Part shown: positions 23,984 through 36,381 of the stretch, in pieces
Position numbering within the stretch: the stretch's first letter is position 1
Layout of the letters: the number at the start of each line of letters is the position of its first letter
Assembly: GCA_030549335.1 (NCBI GenBank)
Contig: JAUKPH010000022.1
Span: forward strand, 1,116,001-1,180,000
From: Pontederia crassipes
Lineage: Eukaryota > Streptophyta > Magnoliopsida > Commelinales > Pontederiaceae
DNA: 64,000 nucleotides
Direction of reading: 5' to 3'
Translations under genes and position numbers: made by a program
Notes under the pieces: model-generated
Seen by the model: the letters and a program-made list of their open reading frames with translations, nothing else
What the model was told of the DNA's origin: nothing
Databases searched by the model: none

Positions 23984-26900
23984 GTAATAAGTATCTATAA
24001 CTTATAGCTTTGAACCTTACTCTAAGGCTCTAATCCCCAAGAGCGTTATCTTTGATTGTAACGGTTCAACTTCGATTTGAAATAGAGTTAAAGTTCTAAA
24101 GATCTATCACCTCTTAGGGCACCTAAAGGTTGTAATTAGTATCTATAACTTATAGCTTTGAACCTTACTCTAAGGCTCTAATCCCCAAGATCGTTATCTT
24201 TGATTGTAACGGTTCAACTTCGGTTTGAAATAGAGTTAAAGTTCTAAAGATCTGTCACCTCTTAGGGCACCCAAAGGTTGTAATAAGTATCTATAACTTA
24301 TAGCTTTGAACCTTACTCTAAGGCTCTAATCCCCAATAGCGTTATCTTTGATTGTAACGGTTCAACTTCGGTTTGAAATAGAGTTAAAGTTCTAAAGATC
24401 TATCACCTCTTAGGACACCCAAAGGTTGTAATAAATATCTATAACTTATACCTTTGAACCTTACTCTAAGACTCTAATCCCCAAGAGCGTTATCTTTGAT
24501 TGTAACGGTTCAACTTCGGTTTGAAATAGAGTTAAAGTTCTAAAGATCTATCACCTCTTAGGGCACCCAAAGGTTGTAATAAGTATCTATAACTTATAGC
24601 TTTGAACCTTACTCTAAGGCTCTAATCCTCAAGAGCGTTATCTTTGATTGTGACGGTTCAACTTCGGTTTGAAATAGAGTTAAAGTTCTAAAGATCTATC
24701 ACCTCTTAGGGCACCCAAAGGTTGTAATAAGTATCTATAACTTATAGCTTTGAACCTTACTCTAAGGCTCTAATCCCCAAGAGCGTTATCTTTGATTGTA
24801 ACGGTTCAACTTCGGTTTGAAATAGAGTTAAAGTTCTAAAGATCTATTACCTCTTAGGGCACCCAAAGGTTGTAATAAGTATCTACAACTTATAGCTTTG
24901 AACCTTACTCAAAGACTCTAATCCCCAAGAGCGTTATCTTTGATTGTAACGGTTCAACTTCGGTTTGAAATAGAGTTAAAGTTCTAAAGATCTATCACCT
25001 CCTAGGGCACCCAAAGGTTGTAATAAGTATCTATAACTTATAGCTTTGAACCTTACTCTAATACTCTAATCCCCAAGAGCGTTATCTTTGATTGTAACGG
25101 TTCAACTTCGGTTTGAAATAGAGTTAAAGTTCTAAAGATCTATCACCTCTTAGGGCACCCAAAGGTTGTAATAAGTATCTATAACTTATAGCTTTGAACC
25201 TTACTCTAAGGCTCTAATCCCCAAGAGTGTTATCTTTGATTGTAACGGTTCAACTTCGATTTGAAATAGGGTTAAAGTTCTAAAGATCTATCACCTCCTA
25301 GGACAACCAAAGGTTGTAATAAGTGTCTATAACTTATAGCTTTGAACCTAACTCTAAGACTCTAAACCCCAAGATCGTTATCTTTGATTGTAACGGTTCA
25401 ACTTCGGTTTGAAATAGAGTTAAAGTTCTAAAGATCTATCACCTCTTAGGGCACCCAAAGGTTTTAATAAGTATCTATAACTTATAGCTTTGAACCTTAC
25501 TCTAAGGCTCTAATCCCCAAGAGCGTTATCTTTGATTGTAACGGTTCAACTTCGGTTTGAAATAGAGTTAAAGTTCTAAAGATCTATCACCTCTTAGGAC
25601 ACCCAAAGGTTGTAATAAATATCTATAACTTATAGCTTTGAACCTTACTCTAAGGCTCTAATCCCCAAGAGCGTTATCTTTGATTGTAACGGTTCAACTT
25701 CGATTTGAAATAGAGTTGAAGTTCTAAAGATCTATCACCTCTTAGGGCACCCAAAGGTTGTAATAATAACTTATAGCTTTGAACCTTACTCTAAGGCTCT
25801 AATCCCCAAGAGCGTTATCTTTGATTGTAACGGTTCAACTTCGGTTTGAAATAGAGTTAAAGTTCTAAAGATCTATCACCTCTTAGGACACCCAAAGGTT
25901 GTAATAAATATCTTTAACTTATAGCTTTGAACCTTACTCTAAGACTCTAATCCCCAAGAGCGTTATCTTTGATTGTAACGGTTCAACTTCGGTTTGAAAT
26001 AGAGTTAAAGTTCTAAAGATTTATCACCTCTTAGGGCACCCAAAGGTTGTAATAAGTATCTATAACTTATAGCTTTGAACCTTACTCTAAGGCTCTAATC
26101 CCCAAGAGCGTTATCTTTGATTGTAACGGTTCAACTTCGATTTGAAATAGAGTTAAAGTTCTAAAGATCTATCACCTCTTAGGGCACCTAAAGGTTGTAA
26201 TTAGTATCTATAACTTATAGCTTTGAACCTTACTCTAAGGCTCTAATCCCTAAGTGCGTTATCTTTGATTGTAACGGTTCAACTTCGGTTTGAAATAGAG
26301 TTAAAGTTCTAAAGATCTATAACATCCTAGGACACCCAAAGGTTGAAATAAGTGTCGATAACTTATAGCTTTGAACCTAACTCTTAGACTCTAATCCCCA
26401 AGATCGTTATCTTTGATTGTAACGGTTCAACTTCGGTTTGAAATAGAGTTAAAGTTCTAAAGATCTATCACCTCTTAGGGCACCCAAAGGTTGTAATAAG
26501 TATCTATAACTTATAGCTTTGAACCTTACTCTAAGGCTCTAATCCCCAAGAGCGTTATCTTTGATTGTAACGGTTCAACTTCGGTTTGAAATAGAGTTAA
26601 AGTTCTAAAGATCTATCACCTCTTAGGGCACCCAAAGGTTGTAATAAGTATCTATAACTTATAGCTTTGAACCTTACTCTAATACTCTAATCCCCAAGAG
26701 CGTTATCTTTGATTGTAACGATTCTACTTCGGTTTGAAATAGAGTTAAAGTTCTAAAGATCTATCACCTCCTGGGACACCCAAAGGTTGTAATAAGTGTC
26801 TATAACTTATAGCTTTGAACCTAACTCTTAGACTCTAATCCCCAAGATCGTTATCTTTGATTGTAACGGTTCAACTTCGGTTTGAAATAGAGTTAAAGTT

Positions 26901-29298
26901 CTAAAGATCTATCACCTCTTAGGGCACCCAAAGGTTGTAATAAGTATCTATAACTTATAGCTTTGAACCTTACTCTAAGGCTCTAATCCCCAAGAGCGTT
27001 ATCTTTGATTGTAACGGTTCAACTTCGGTTTGAAATAGAGTTAAAGTTCTAAAGATCTATCACCTCTTAGGACACCCAAAGGTTGTAATAAATATCTATA
27101 ACTTATAGCTTTGAACCTTACTCTAAGACTCTAATCCCCAAGAGCGTTATCTTTGATTGTAACGGTTCAACTTCGGTTTGAAATAGATTTAAAGTTCTAA
27201 AGATCTATCACCTCTTAGGGCACCCAAAGGTTGTAATAAGTATCTATAACTTATAGCTTTGAACCTTACTCTAAGGCTCTAATCCCCAAGAGCGTTATCT
27301 TTGATTGTGACGGTTCAACTTCGATTTGAAATAGAGTTAATGTTCTAAAGATCTATCACCTCTTAGGGCACCCAAAGGTTGTAATAAGTATCTATAACTT
27401 ATAGCTTTGAACCTTACTCTAATACTCTAATCCCCAAGAGCGTTATCTTTGATTGTAACGGTTCAACTTCGGTTTGAAATAGAGTTAAAGTTCTAAAGAT
27501 CTATCACCTCTTAGGGCACCGAAAGGTTGTAATAAGTATCTATAATTTATAGCTTTGAACCTTACTCTAAGACTCTAATCCCCAAGAGCGTTATCTTTGA
27601 TTGTAACGGTTCAACTTCGGTTTGAAATAGAGTTAAAGTTCTAAAGATCTATTACCTCTTAGGGCACCCAAAGGTTGTAATAAGTATCTACAACTTATAG
27701 CTTTGAACCTTACTCAAAGACTCTAATCCCCAAGAGCGTTATCTTTGATTGTAACGGTTCAATTTCGGTTTGAAATAGAGTTAAAGTTCTAAAGATCTAT
27801 CACATCTTAGGGCACCCAAAGGTTGTAATAAGTATCTATAACTTATAGCTTTGAACCTTACTCTAATACTCTAATCACCAAGAGCGTTATCTTTGATTGT
27901 AATGGTTCTACTTCGGTTTGAAATAGAGTTAAAGTTCTAAAGATCTATCACCTCCTAGGATAACCAAAGGTTGTAATAAGTGTCTATAACTTATAGCTTT
28001 GAACCTAACTCTAGGACTCTAATCCCCAAGAGCGTTATCTTTGATTGTAACGGTTCAACTTCGGTTTGAAATAGAGTTAAAGTTCTAAAGATCTATCACC
28101 TCTTAGGGCACCCAAAGGTTGTAATAAGTATCTATAAATTATAGCTTTGAACCTTACTCTAATACTCTAATCCCCAAGAGCGTTATCTTTGATTGTAATG
28201 GTTCAACTTCGGTTTGAAATAGAGTTAAAGTTCTAAAGATCTATCACCTCTTAGGACACCCAAAGGTTGTAATAAATATCTATAACTTATAGCTTTGAAC
28301 CTTACTCTAAGACTCTAATCCCCAAGAGCGTTATCTTTGATTGTAACGGTTCAACTTCGGTTTGAAATAGAGTTAAAGTTCTAAAGATCTATCACCTCTT
28401 AGGGCACCCAAAGGTTGTAATAAGTATCTATAACTTATAGCTTTGAACCTTACTCTAAGGCTCTAATCCCCAAGAGCGTTATCTTTGATTGTGACGGTTC
28501 AACTTCGATTTGAAATAGAGTTAATGTTCTAAAGATCTATCACCTCTTAGGGCACCCAAAGGTTGTAATAAGTATCTATAACTTATAGCTTTGAACCTTA
28601 CTCTAATACTCTAATCCCCAAGAGCGTTATCTTTGATTGTAACGGTTCAACTTCGGTTTGAAATAGAGTTAAAGTTCTAAAGATCTATCACCTCTTAGGG
28701 CACCGAAAGGTTGTAATAAGTATCTATAATTTATAGCTTTGAACCTTACTCTAAGACTCTAATCCCCAAGAGCGTTATCTTTGATTGTAACGGTTCAACT
28801 TCGGTTTGAAATAGAGTTAAAGTTCTAAAGATCTATTACCTCTTAGGGCACCCAAAGGTTGTAATAAGTATCTACAACTTATAGCTTTGAACCTTACTCA
28901 AAGACTCTAATCCCCAAGAGCGTTATCTTTGATTGTAACGGTTCAACTTCGGTTTGAAATAGAGTTAAAGTTCTAAAGATCTATCACCTCTTAGGGCACC
29001 CAAAGGTTGTAATAAGTATCTATAACTTATAGCTTTGAACCTTACTCTAATACTCTAATCACCAAGAGCGTTATCTTTGATTGTAATGGTTCTACTTCGG
29101 TTTGAAATAGAGTTAAAGTACTAAAGATCTATCACCTCCTAGGACAACCAAAGGTTGTAATAAGTGTCTATAACTTATAGCTTTGAACCTAACTCTAGGA
29201 CTCTAATCCCCAAGAGCGTTATCTTTGATTGTAACGGTTCAACTTCGGTTTGAAATAGAGTTAAAGTTCTAAAGATCTATCACCTCTTAGGGCACCCA
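23984..29298 (+). repeat. Mosaic satellite segment after the 11.5-kb duplication
   Basis: This is satellite with no clean tandem HOR of its own. It reads as patches of known blocks. About 24000-24390 matches 16600-16990 at +7400 (50 monomers, sharing GATCTGTCACC at 24250). It then switches to the ACCTTTG/CCTCAAG/GTGACGG monomers of the 15-mer. About 26200-26440 repeats the GTAATTAG-ATAACATCC-GTGTCGATAAC block of the 10-mer. About 26810-28480 recurs at 36853-38520 (offset 10043, which is 68 monomers minus three 7-bp deletions). The first 7-bp-deleted monomer is here. No gene or insertion was seen. Confidence 0.82.
25754..25894 (+). repeat. 141-bp monomer with 7-bp deletion (first)
   Basis: The monomer start reads AGGTTGTAATAATAACTT; seven bases of the usual AATAAGTATCTATAACTT stretch are missing, including one arm of the dyad. 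The rest of the monomer is intact and the next one starts at 25895. The same deletion recurs at 32999, 33288 and 36241, and each time the preceding monomer has GAGTTGAAG. That linkage shows the four copies share one origin. Confidence 0.9.
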
Positions 29299-30930
29299 AA
29301 GGTTGTAATAAGTATCTATAACTTATAGCTTTGAACCTTACTCTAAGGCTCTAATCCCCAATAGCGTTATCTTTGATTGTAACGGTTCAACTTCGGTTTG
29401 AAATAGAGTTAAAGTTCTAAAGATCTATCACATCTTAGGGCACCCAAAGGTTGTAATAAGTATCTATAACTTATAGCTTTGAACCTTACTCTAATACTCT
29501 AATCCCCAAGAGCGTTATCTTTGATTGTAACGATTCTACTTCGGTTTGAAATAGAGTTAAAGTTCTAAAGATCTATCTCCTCCTGGGACACCCAAAGGTT
29601 GTAATAAGTGTCTATAACTTATAGCTTTGAACCTAACTCTAGGACTCTAATCCCCAAGAGCGTTATCTTTGATTGTAACGGTTCAACTTCTGTTTGAAAT
29701 AGAGTTAAAGTTCTAAAGATCTATCACCTCTTAGGGCACCCAAAGGTTGTAATAAGTATCTATAAATTATAGCTTTGAACCTTACTCTAAGACTCTAATC
29801 CCCAAGAGCGTTATCTTTGATTGTAACGGTTCAACTTTGGTTTGAAATAGAGTTAAAGTTCTAAAGATCTATCACCTCTTAGGGCACCCAAAGGTTGTAA
29901 TAAGTATCTATAACTTATAGCTTTGAACCTTACTCAAAGTCTCTAATCCCCAAGAGCGTTATCTTTGATTGTAACGGTTCAACTTCGGTTTGAAATAGAG
30001 TTAAAGTTCTAAAGATCTATCACCTCTTAGGGCACCCAAAGGTTGTAATAAGTATCTATAAATTATAACTTTGAACCTTACTCTAATACTCTAATCCCCA
30101 AGAGCGTTATTTTTTATTGTAACGGTTCAACTTCGGTTTGAAATAGAGTTAAAGTTCTAAAGATCTATCACCTCTTAGGGCACCCAAAGGTTGTAATAAG
30201 TATCTATAACTTATAGCTTTGAACCTTACTCTAAGGCTCTAATCCCCAAGAGCGTTATCTTTGATTGTAACGGTTCAACTTCGGTTTGAAATAGAGTTAA
30301 AGTTCTAAAGATCTATCACCTCTTAGGACACCCAAAGGTTGTAATAAATATCTATAACTTATAGCTTTGAACCTTACTCTAAGACTCTAATCCCCAAGAG
30401 CGTTATCTTTGATTGTAACGGTTCAACTTCGGTTTGAAATAGAGTTAAAGTTCTAAAGATCTATCACCTCTTAGGGCACCCAAAGGTTGTAATAAGTATC
30501 TATAACTTATAGCTTTGAACCTTACTCTAAGGCTCTAATCCCCAAGAGCGTTATCTTTGATTGTGACGGTTCAACTTCGATTTGAAATAGAGTTAATGTT
30601 CTAAAGATCTATCACCTCTTAGGGCACCCAAAGGTTGTAATAAGTATCTATAACTTATAGCTTTGAACCTTACTCTAATACTCTAATCCCCAAGAGCGTT
30701 ATCTTTGATTGTAACGGTTCAACTTCGGTTTGAAATAGAGTTAAAGTTCTAAAGATCTATCACCTCTTAGGGCACCGAAAGGTTGTAATAAGTATCTATA
30801 ATTTATAGCTTTGAACCTTACTCTAAGACTCTAATCCCCAAGAGCGTTATCTTTGATTGTAACGGTTCAACTTCGGTTTGAAATAGAGTTAAAGTTCTAA
30901 AGATCTATTACCTCTTAGGGCACCCAAAGG
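29299..30930 (+). repeat. 13/14-monomer HOR family, copy I
   Basis: Ordered markers: AATAGCG (29360), ACGATTCTAC (29530), CTCCTGGGAC (29580), CTTCTGTTTG (29689), AAATTATAG with AAGAC, ACTTTGG (29836), CTCAAAGTCTC (29934), AAATTATAACTTTG with TTATTTTTTATTG (about 30060-30118), GTGACGG (30507), then CGAAAGG. The same order recurs at 38898, 40970 and 42894. The offset to copy II is 9599 bp, equal to 65 monomers minus the three 7-bp deletions between them. A copy-private variant is ATCTATCTCC near 29576. Confidence 0.85.
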
Positions 30931-32998
30931 TTGTAATAAGTATCTATAATTTATAGCTTTGAACCTTACTCAAAGACTCTAATCCCCAAGAGCGTTATCT
31001 TTGATTGTAACGGTTCAACTTCGGTTTGAAATAGAGTTAAAGTTCTAAAGATCTATTACCTCTTAGGGCACCCAAAGGTTGTAATAAGTATCTACAACTT
31101 ATAGCTTTGAACCTTACTCAAAGACTCTAATCCCCAAGAGCGTTATCTTTGATTGTAACGGTTCAACTTCGGTTTGAAATAGAGTTAAAGTTCTAAAGAT
31201 CTATCACCTCCTAGGGCACCCAAAGGTTGTAATAAGTATCTATAACTTATAGCTTTGAACCTTACTCTAATACTCTAATCCCCAAGAGCGTTATCTTTGA
31301 TTGTAACGGTTCAACTTCGGTTTGAAATAGAGTTAAAGTTCTAAAGATCTATCACCTCTTAGGGCACCCAAAGGTTGTAATAAGTATCTATAACTTATAG
31401 CTTTGAACCTTACTCTAAGGCTCTAATCCCCAAGAGCGTTATCTTTGATTGTAACGGTTCAACTTCGATTTGAAATAGGGTTAAAGTTCTAAAGATCTAT
31501 CACCTCCTAGGACAACCAAAGGTTGTAATAAGTGTCTATAACTTATAGCTTTGAACCTAACTCTAAGACTCTAATCCCCAAGATCGTTATCTTTGATTGT
31601 AACGGTTCAACTTCGGTTTGAAATAGAGTTAAAGTTCTAAAGATCTATCACCTCTTAGGGCACCCAAAGGTTTTAATAAGTATCTATAACTTATAGCTTT
31701 CAACCTTACTCTAAGGCTCTAATCCCCAAGAGCGTTATCTTTGATTGTAACGGTTCAACTTCGGTTTGAAATAGAGTTAAAGTTCTAAAGATCTATCACC
31801 TCTTAGGGCACCCAAAGGTTGTAATAAGTATCTATAACTTATAGCTTTGAACCTTACTCTAATACTCTAATCCCCAAGAGCGTTATTTTTTATTGTAACG
31901 GTTCAACTTCGGTTTGAAATAGAGTTAAAGTTCTAAAGATCTATCACCTCTTAGGGCACCCAAAGGTTGTAATAAGTATCTATAACTTATAGCTTTGAAC
32001 CTTACTCTAAGGCTCTAATCCCCAAGAGCGTTATCTTTGATTGTAACGGTTCAACTTCGATTTGAAATAGGGTTAAAGTTCTAAAGATCTATCAACTCCT
32101 AGGACAACCAAAGGTTGTAATAAGTGTCTATAACTTATAGCTTTGAACCTAACTCTAAGACTCTAATCCCCAAGATCGTTATCTTTGATTGTAACGGTTC
32201 AACTTCGGTTTGAAATAGAGTTAAAGTTCTAAAGATCTATCACCTCTTAGGGCACCCAAAGGTTTTAATAAGTATCTATAACTTATAGCTTTGAACCTTA
32301 CTCTAAGGCTCTAATCCCCAAGAGCGTTATCTTTGATTGTAACGGTTCAACTTCGGTTTGAAATAGAGTTAAAGTTCTAAAGATCTATCACCTCTTAGGA
32401 CACCCAAAGGTTGTAATAAATATCTATAACTTATACCTTTGAACCTTACTCTAAGGCTCTAATCCTCAAGAGCGTTATCTTTGATTGTGACGGTTCAACT
32501 TCGGTTTGAAATAGAGTTAAAGTTCTAAAGATCTATCACCTCTTATGGCACCCAAAGGTTGTAATAAGTATCTATAACTTATAGCTTTGAACCTTACTCT
32601 AAGGCTCTAATCCCCAAGAGCGTTATCTTTGATTGTAACGGTTCAACTTCGGTTTGAAATAGAGTTAAAGTTCTAAAGATCTATCACCTCTTAGGACACC
32701 CAAAGGTTGTAATAAATATCTATAACTTATAGCTTTGAACCTTACTCTAACACTCTAATCTCCAAGAGCGTTATCTTTGATTGTAACGGTTCAACTTCGG
32801 TTTGAAATAGAGTTAAAGTTCTAAAGATCTATCACCTCTTAGGGCACCCAAAGGTTGAAATAAGTATCTATAACTTATAGCTTTGAACCTTACTCTAAGG
32901 CTCTAATCCCCAAGAGCGTTATCTTTGATTGTAACGGTTCAACTTCGATTTGAAATAGAGTTGAAGTTCTAAAGATCTATCACCTCTTAGGGCACCCA

Positions 32999-33428
32999 AA
33001 GGTTGTAATAATAACTTATAGCTTTGAACCTTACTCTAAGGCTCTAATCCCCAAGAGCGTTATCTTTGATTGTAACGGTTCAACTTCGGTTTGAAATAGA
33101 GTTAAAGTTCTAAAGATCTATCACCTCTTAGGGCACCCAAAGGTTGTAATAAGTATCTATAACTTATAGCTTTGAACCTTACTCTAAGGCTCTAATCCCC
33201 AAGAGCGTTATCTTTGATTGTAACGGTTCAACTTCGATTTGAAATAGAGTTGAAGTTCTAAAGATCTATCACCTCTTAGGGCACCCAAAGGTTGTAATAA
33301 TAACTTATAGCTTTGAACCTTACTCTAAGGCTCTAATCCCCAAGAGCGTTATCTTTGATTGTAACGGTTCAACTTCGGTTTGAAATATAGTTAAAGTTCT
33401 AAAGATCTATCACCTCTTAGGACACCCA
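32999..33428 (+). repeat. Paired 141-bp deleted monomers, local dimer
   Basis: Two monomers with the same 7-bp deletion start at 32999 and 33288, separated by one full-length monomer. The arrangement is therefore deleted, full, deleted with a 289-bp spacing. The monomers preceding each deleted one share GAGTTGAAG. This is a local dimer duplication of the deletion-bearing pair seen once at 25754 and once at 36241. Confidence 0.87.
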
Positions 33429-36240
33429 AAGGTTGTAATAAATATCTTTAATTTATAGCTTTGAACCTTACTCTAAGACTCTAATCCCCAAGAGCGTTAT
33501 CTTTGATTGTAACGGTTCAACTTCGGTTTGAAATAGAGTTAAAGTTCTAAAGATCTATCACCTCTTAGGGCACCCAAAGGTTGTAATAAGTATCTATAAC
33601 TTATAGCTTTGAACCTTACTCTAAGGCTCTAATCCCCAAGAGCGTTATCTTTGATTGTAACGGTTCAACTTCGATTTGAAATAGAGTTAAAGTTCTAAAG
33701 ATCTATCACCTCTTAGGGCACCTAAAGGTTGTAATTAGTATCTATAACTTATAGCTTTGAACCTTACTCTAAGGCTCTAATCCCTAAGTGCGTTATCTTT
33801 GATTGTAACGGTTCAACTTCTGTTTGAAATAGAGTTAAAGTTCTAAAGATCTATAACATCCTAGGACACCCAAAGGTTGTAATAAGTGTCGATAACTTAT
33901 AGCTTTGAACCTAACTCTTAGACTCTAATCCCCAAGATCGTTATCTTTGATTGTAACGGTTCAACTTCGGTTTGAAATAGAGTTAAAGTTCTAAAGATCT
34001 ATCACCTCTTAGGGCACCCAAAGGTTGTAATAAGTATCTATAACTTATAGCTTTGAACCTTACTCTAAGGCTCTAATCCCCAAGAGCGTTATCTTTGATT
34101 GTAACGGTTCAACTTCGGTTTGAAATAGAGTTAAAGTTCTAAAGATCTATCACCTCTTAGGACACCCAAAGGTTGTAATAAATATCTATAACTTATAGCT
34201 TTGAACCTTACTCTAAGACTCTAATCCCCAAGAGCGTTATCTTTGATTGTAACGGTTCAACTTCGGTTTGAAATAGATTTAAAGTTCTAAAGATCTATCA
34301 CCTCTTAGGGCACCCAAAGGTTGTAATAAGTATCTATAACTTATAGCTTTGAACCTTACTCTAAGGCTCTAATCCTCAAGAGCGTTATCTTTGATTGTGA
34401 CGGTTCAACTTCGGTTTGAAATAGAGTTAAAGTTCTAAAGATCTATCACCTCTTAGGGCACCCAAAGGTTGTAATAAGTATCTATAACTTATAGCTTTGA
34501 ACCTTACTCTAAGGCTCTAATCCCCAAGAGCGTTATCTTTGATTGTAACGGTTCAACTTCGGTTTGAAATAGAGTTAAAGTTCTAAAGATCTATCACCTC
34601 TTAGGACACCCAAAGGTTGTAATAAATATCTATAACTTATAGCTTTGAACCTTACTCTAACACTCTAATCTCCAAGAGCGTTATCTTTGATTGTAACGGT
34701 TCAACTTCGGTTTGAAATAGAGTTAAAGTTCTAAAGATCTATCACCTCTTAGGACACCCAAAGGTTGTAATAAATATCTATAACTTATAGCTTTGAACCT
34801 TACTCTAAGACTCTAATCCCCAAGAGCGTTATCTTTGATTGTAACGGTTCAACTTCGGTTTGAAATAGAGTTAAAGTTCTAAAGATCTATCACCTCTTAG
34901 GGCACCCAAAGGTTGTAATAAGTATCTATAACTTATAGCTTTGAACCTTACTCTAAGGCTCTAATCCCCAAGAGCGTTATCTTTGATTGTAACGGTTCAA
35001 CTTCGATTTGAAATAGGGTTAAAGTTCTAAAGATCTATCACCTCCTAGGACAACCAAAGGTTGTAATAAGTGTCTATAACTTATAGCTTTGAACCTAACT
35101 CTAAGACTCTAATCCCCAAGATCGTTATCTTTGATTGTAACGGTTCAACTTCGGTTTGAAATAGAGTTAAAGTTCTAAAGATCTATCACCTCTTAGGGCA
35201 CCCAAAGGTTTTAATAAGTATCTATAACTTATAGCTTTGAACCTTACTCTAAGGCTCTAATCCCCAAGAGCGTTATCTTTGATTGTAACGGTTCAACTTC
35301 GGTTTGAAATAGAGTTAAAGTTCTAAAGATCTATCACCTCTTAGGACACCCAAATGTTGTAATAAATATCTATAACTTATACCTTTGAACCTTACTCTAA
35401 GACTCTAATCCCCAAGAGCGTTATCTTTGATTGTAACGGTTCAACTTCGGTTTGAAATAGAGTTAAAGTTCTAAAGATCTATCACCTCTTAGGGCACCCA
35501 AAGGTTGTAATAAGTATCTATAACTTATAGCTTTGAACCTTACTCTAAGGCTCTAATCCTCAAGAGCGTTATCTTTGATTGTGACGGTTCAACTTCGGTT
35601 TGAAATAGAGTTAAAGTTCTAAAGATCTATCACCTCTTAGGGCACCCAAAGGTTGTAATAAGTATCTATAACTTATAGCTTTGAACCTTACTCTAAGGCT
35701 CTAATCCCCAAGAGCGTTATCTTTGATTGTAACGGTTCAACTTCGGTTTGAAATAGAGTTAAAGTTCTAAAGATCTATCACCTCTTAGGACACCCAAAGG
35801 TTGTAATAAATATCTATAACTTATAGCTTTGAACCTTACTCTAACACTCTAATCTCCAAGAGCGTTATCTTTGATTGTAACGGTTCAACTTCGGTTTGAA
35901 ATAGAGTTAAAGTTCTAAAGATCTATCACCTCTTAGGACACCCAAAGGTTGTAATAAATATCTATAACTTATAGCATTGAACCTTACTCTAAGACTCTAA
36001 TCCCCAAGAGCGTTATCTTTGATTGTAACGGTTCAACTTCGGTTTGAAATAGAGTTAAAGTTCTAAAGATCTATCACCTCTTAGGGCACCCAAAGGTTGT
36101 AATAAGTATCTATAACTTATAGCTTTGAACCTTACTCTAAGGCTCTAATCCCCAAGAGCGTTATCTTTGATTGTAACGGTTCAACTTCGATTTGAAATAG
36201 AGTTGAAGTTCTAAAGATCTATCACCTCTTAGGGCACCCA

Positions 36241-36381
36241 AAGGTTGTAATAATAACTTATAGCTTTGAACCTTACTCTAAGGCTCTAATCCCCAAGAGC
36301 GTTATCTTTGATTGTAACGGTTCAACTTCGGTTTGAAATAGAGTTAAAGTTCTAAAGATCTATCACCTCTTAGGACACCCA
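36241..36381 (+). repeat. 141-bp monomer with 7-bp deletion (fourth)
   Basis: This has the same 7-bp deletion as at 25754 and is again preceded by the GAGTTGAAG monomer. It is followed by a monomer with AAGGTCGTAATAAATATCTTT near 36384, which carries a private T-to-C change creating a CpG. Together with 32999-33428 it marks a block repeated about 3.2 kb away. Confidence 0.88.
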
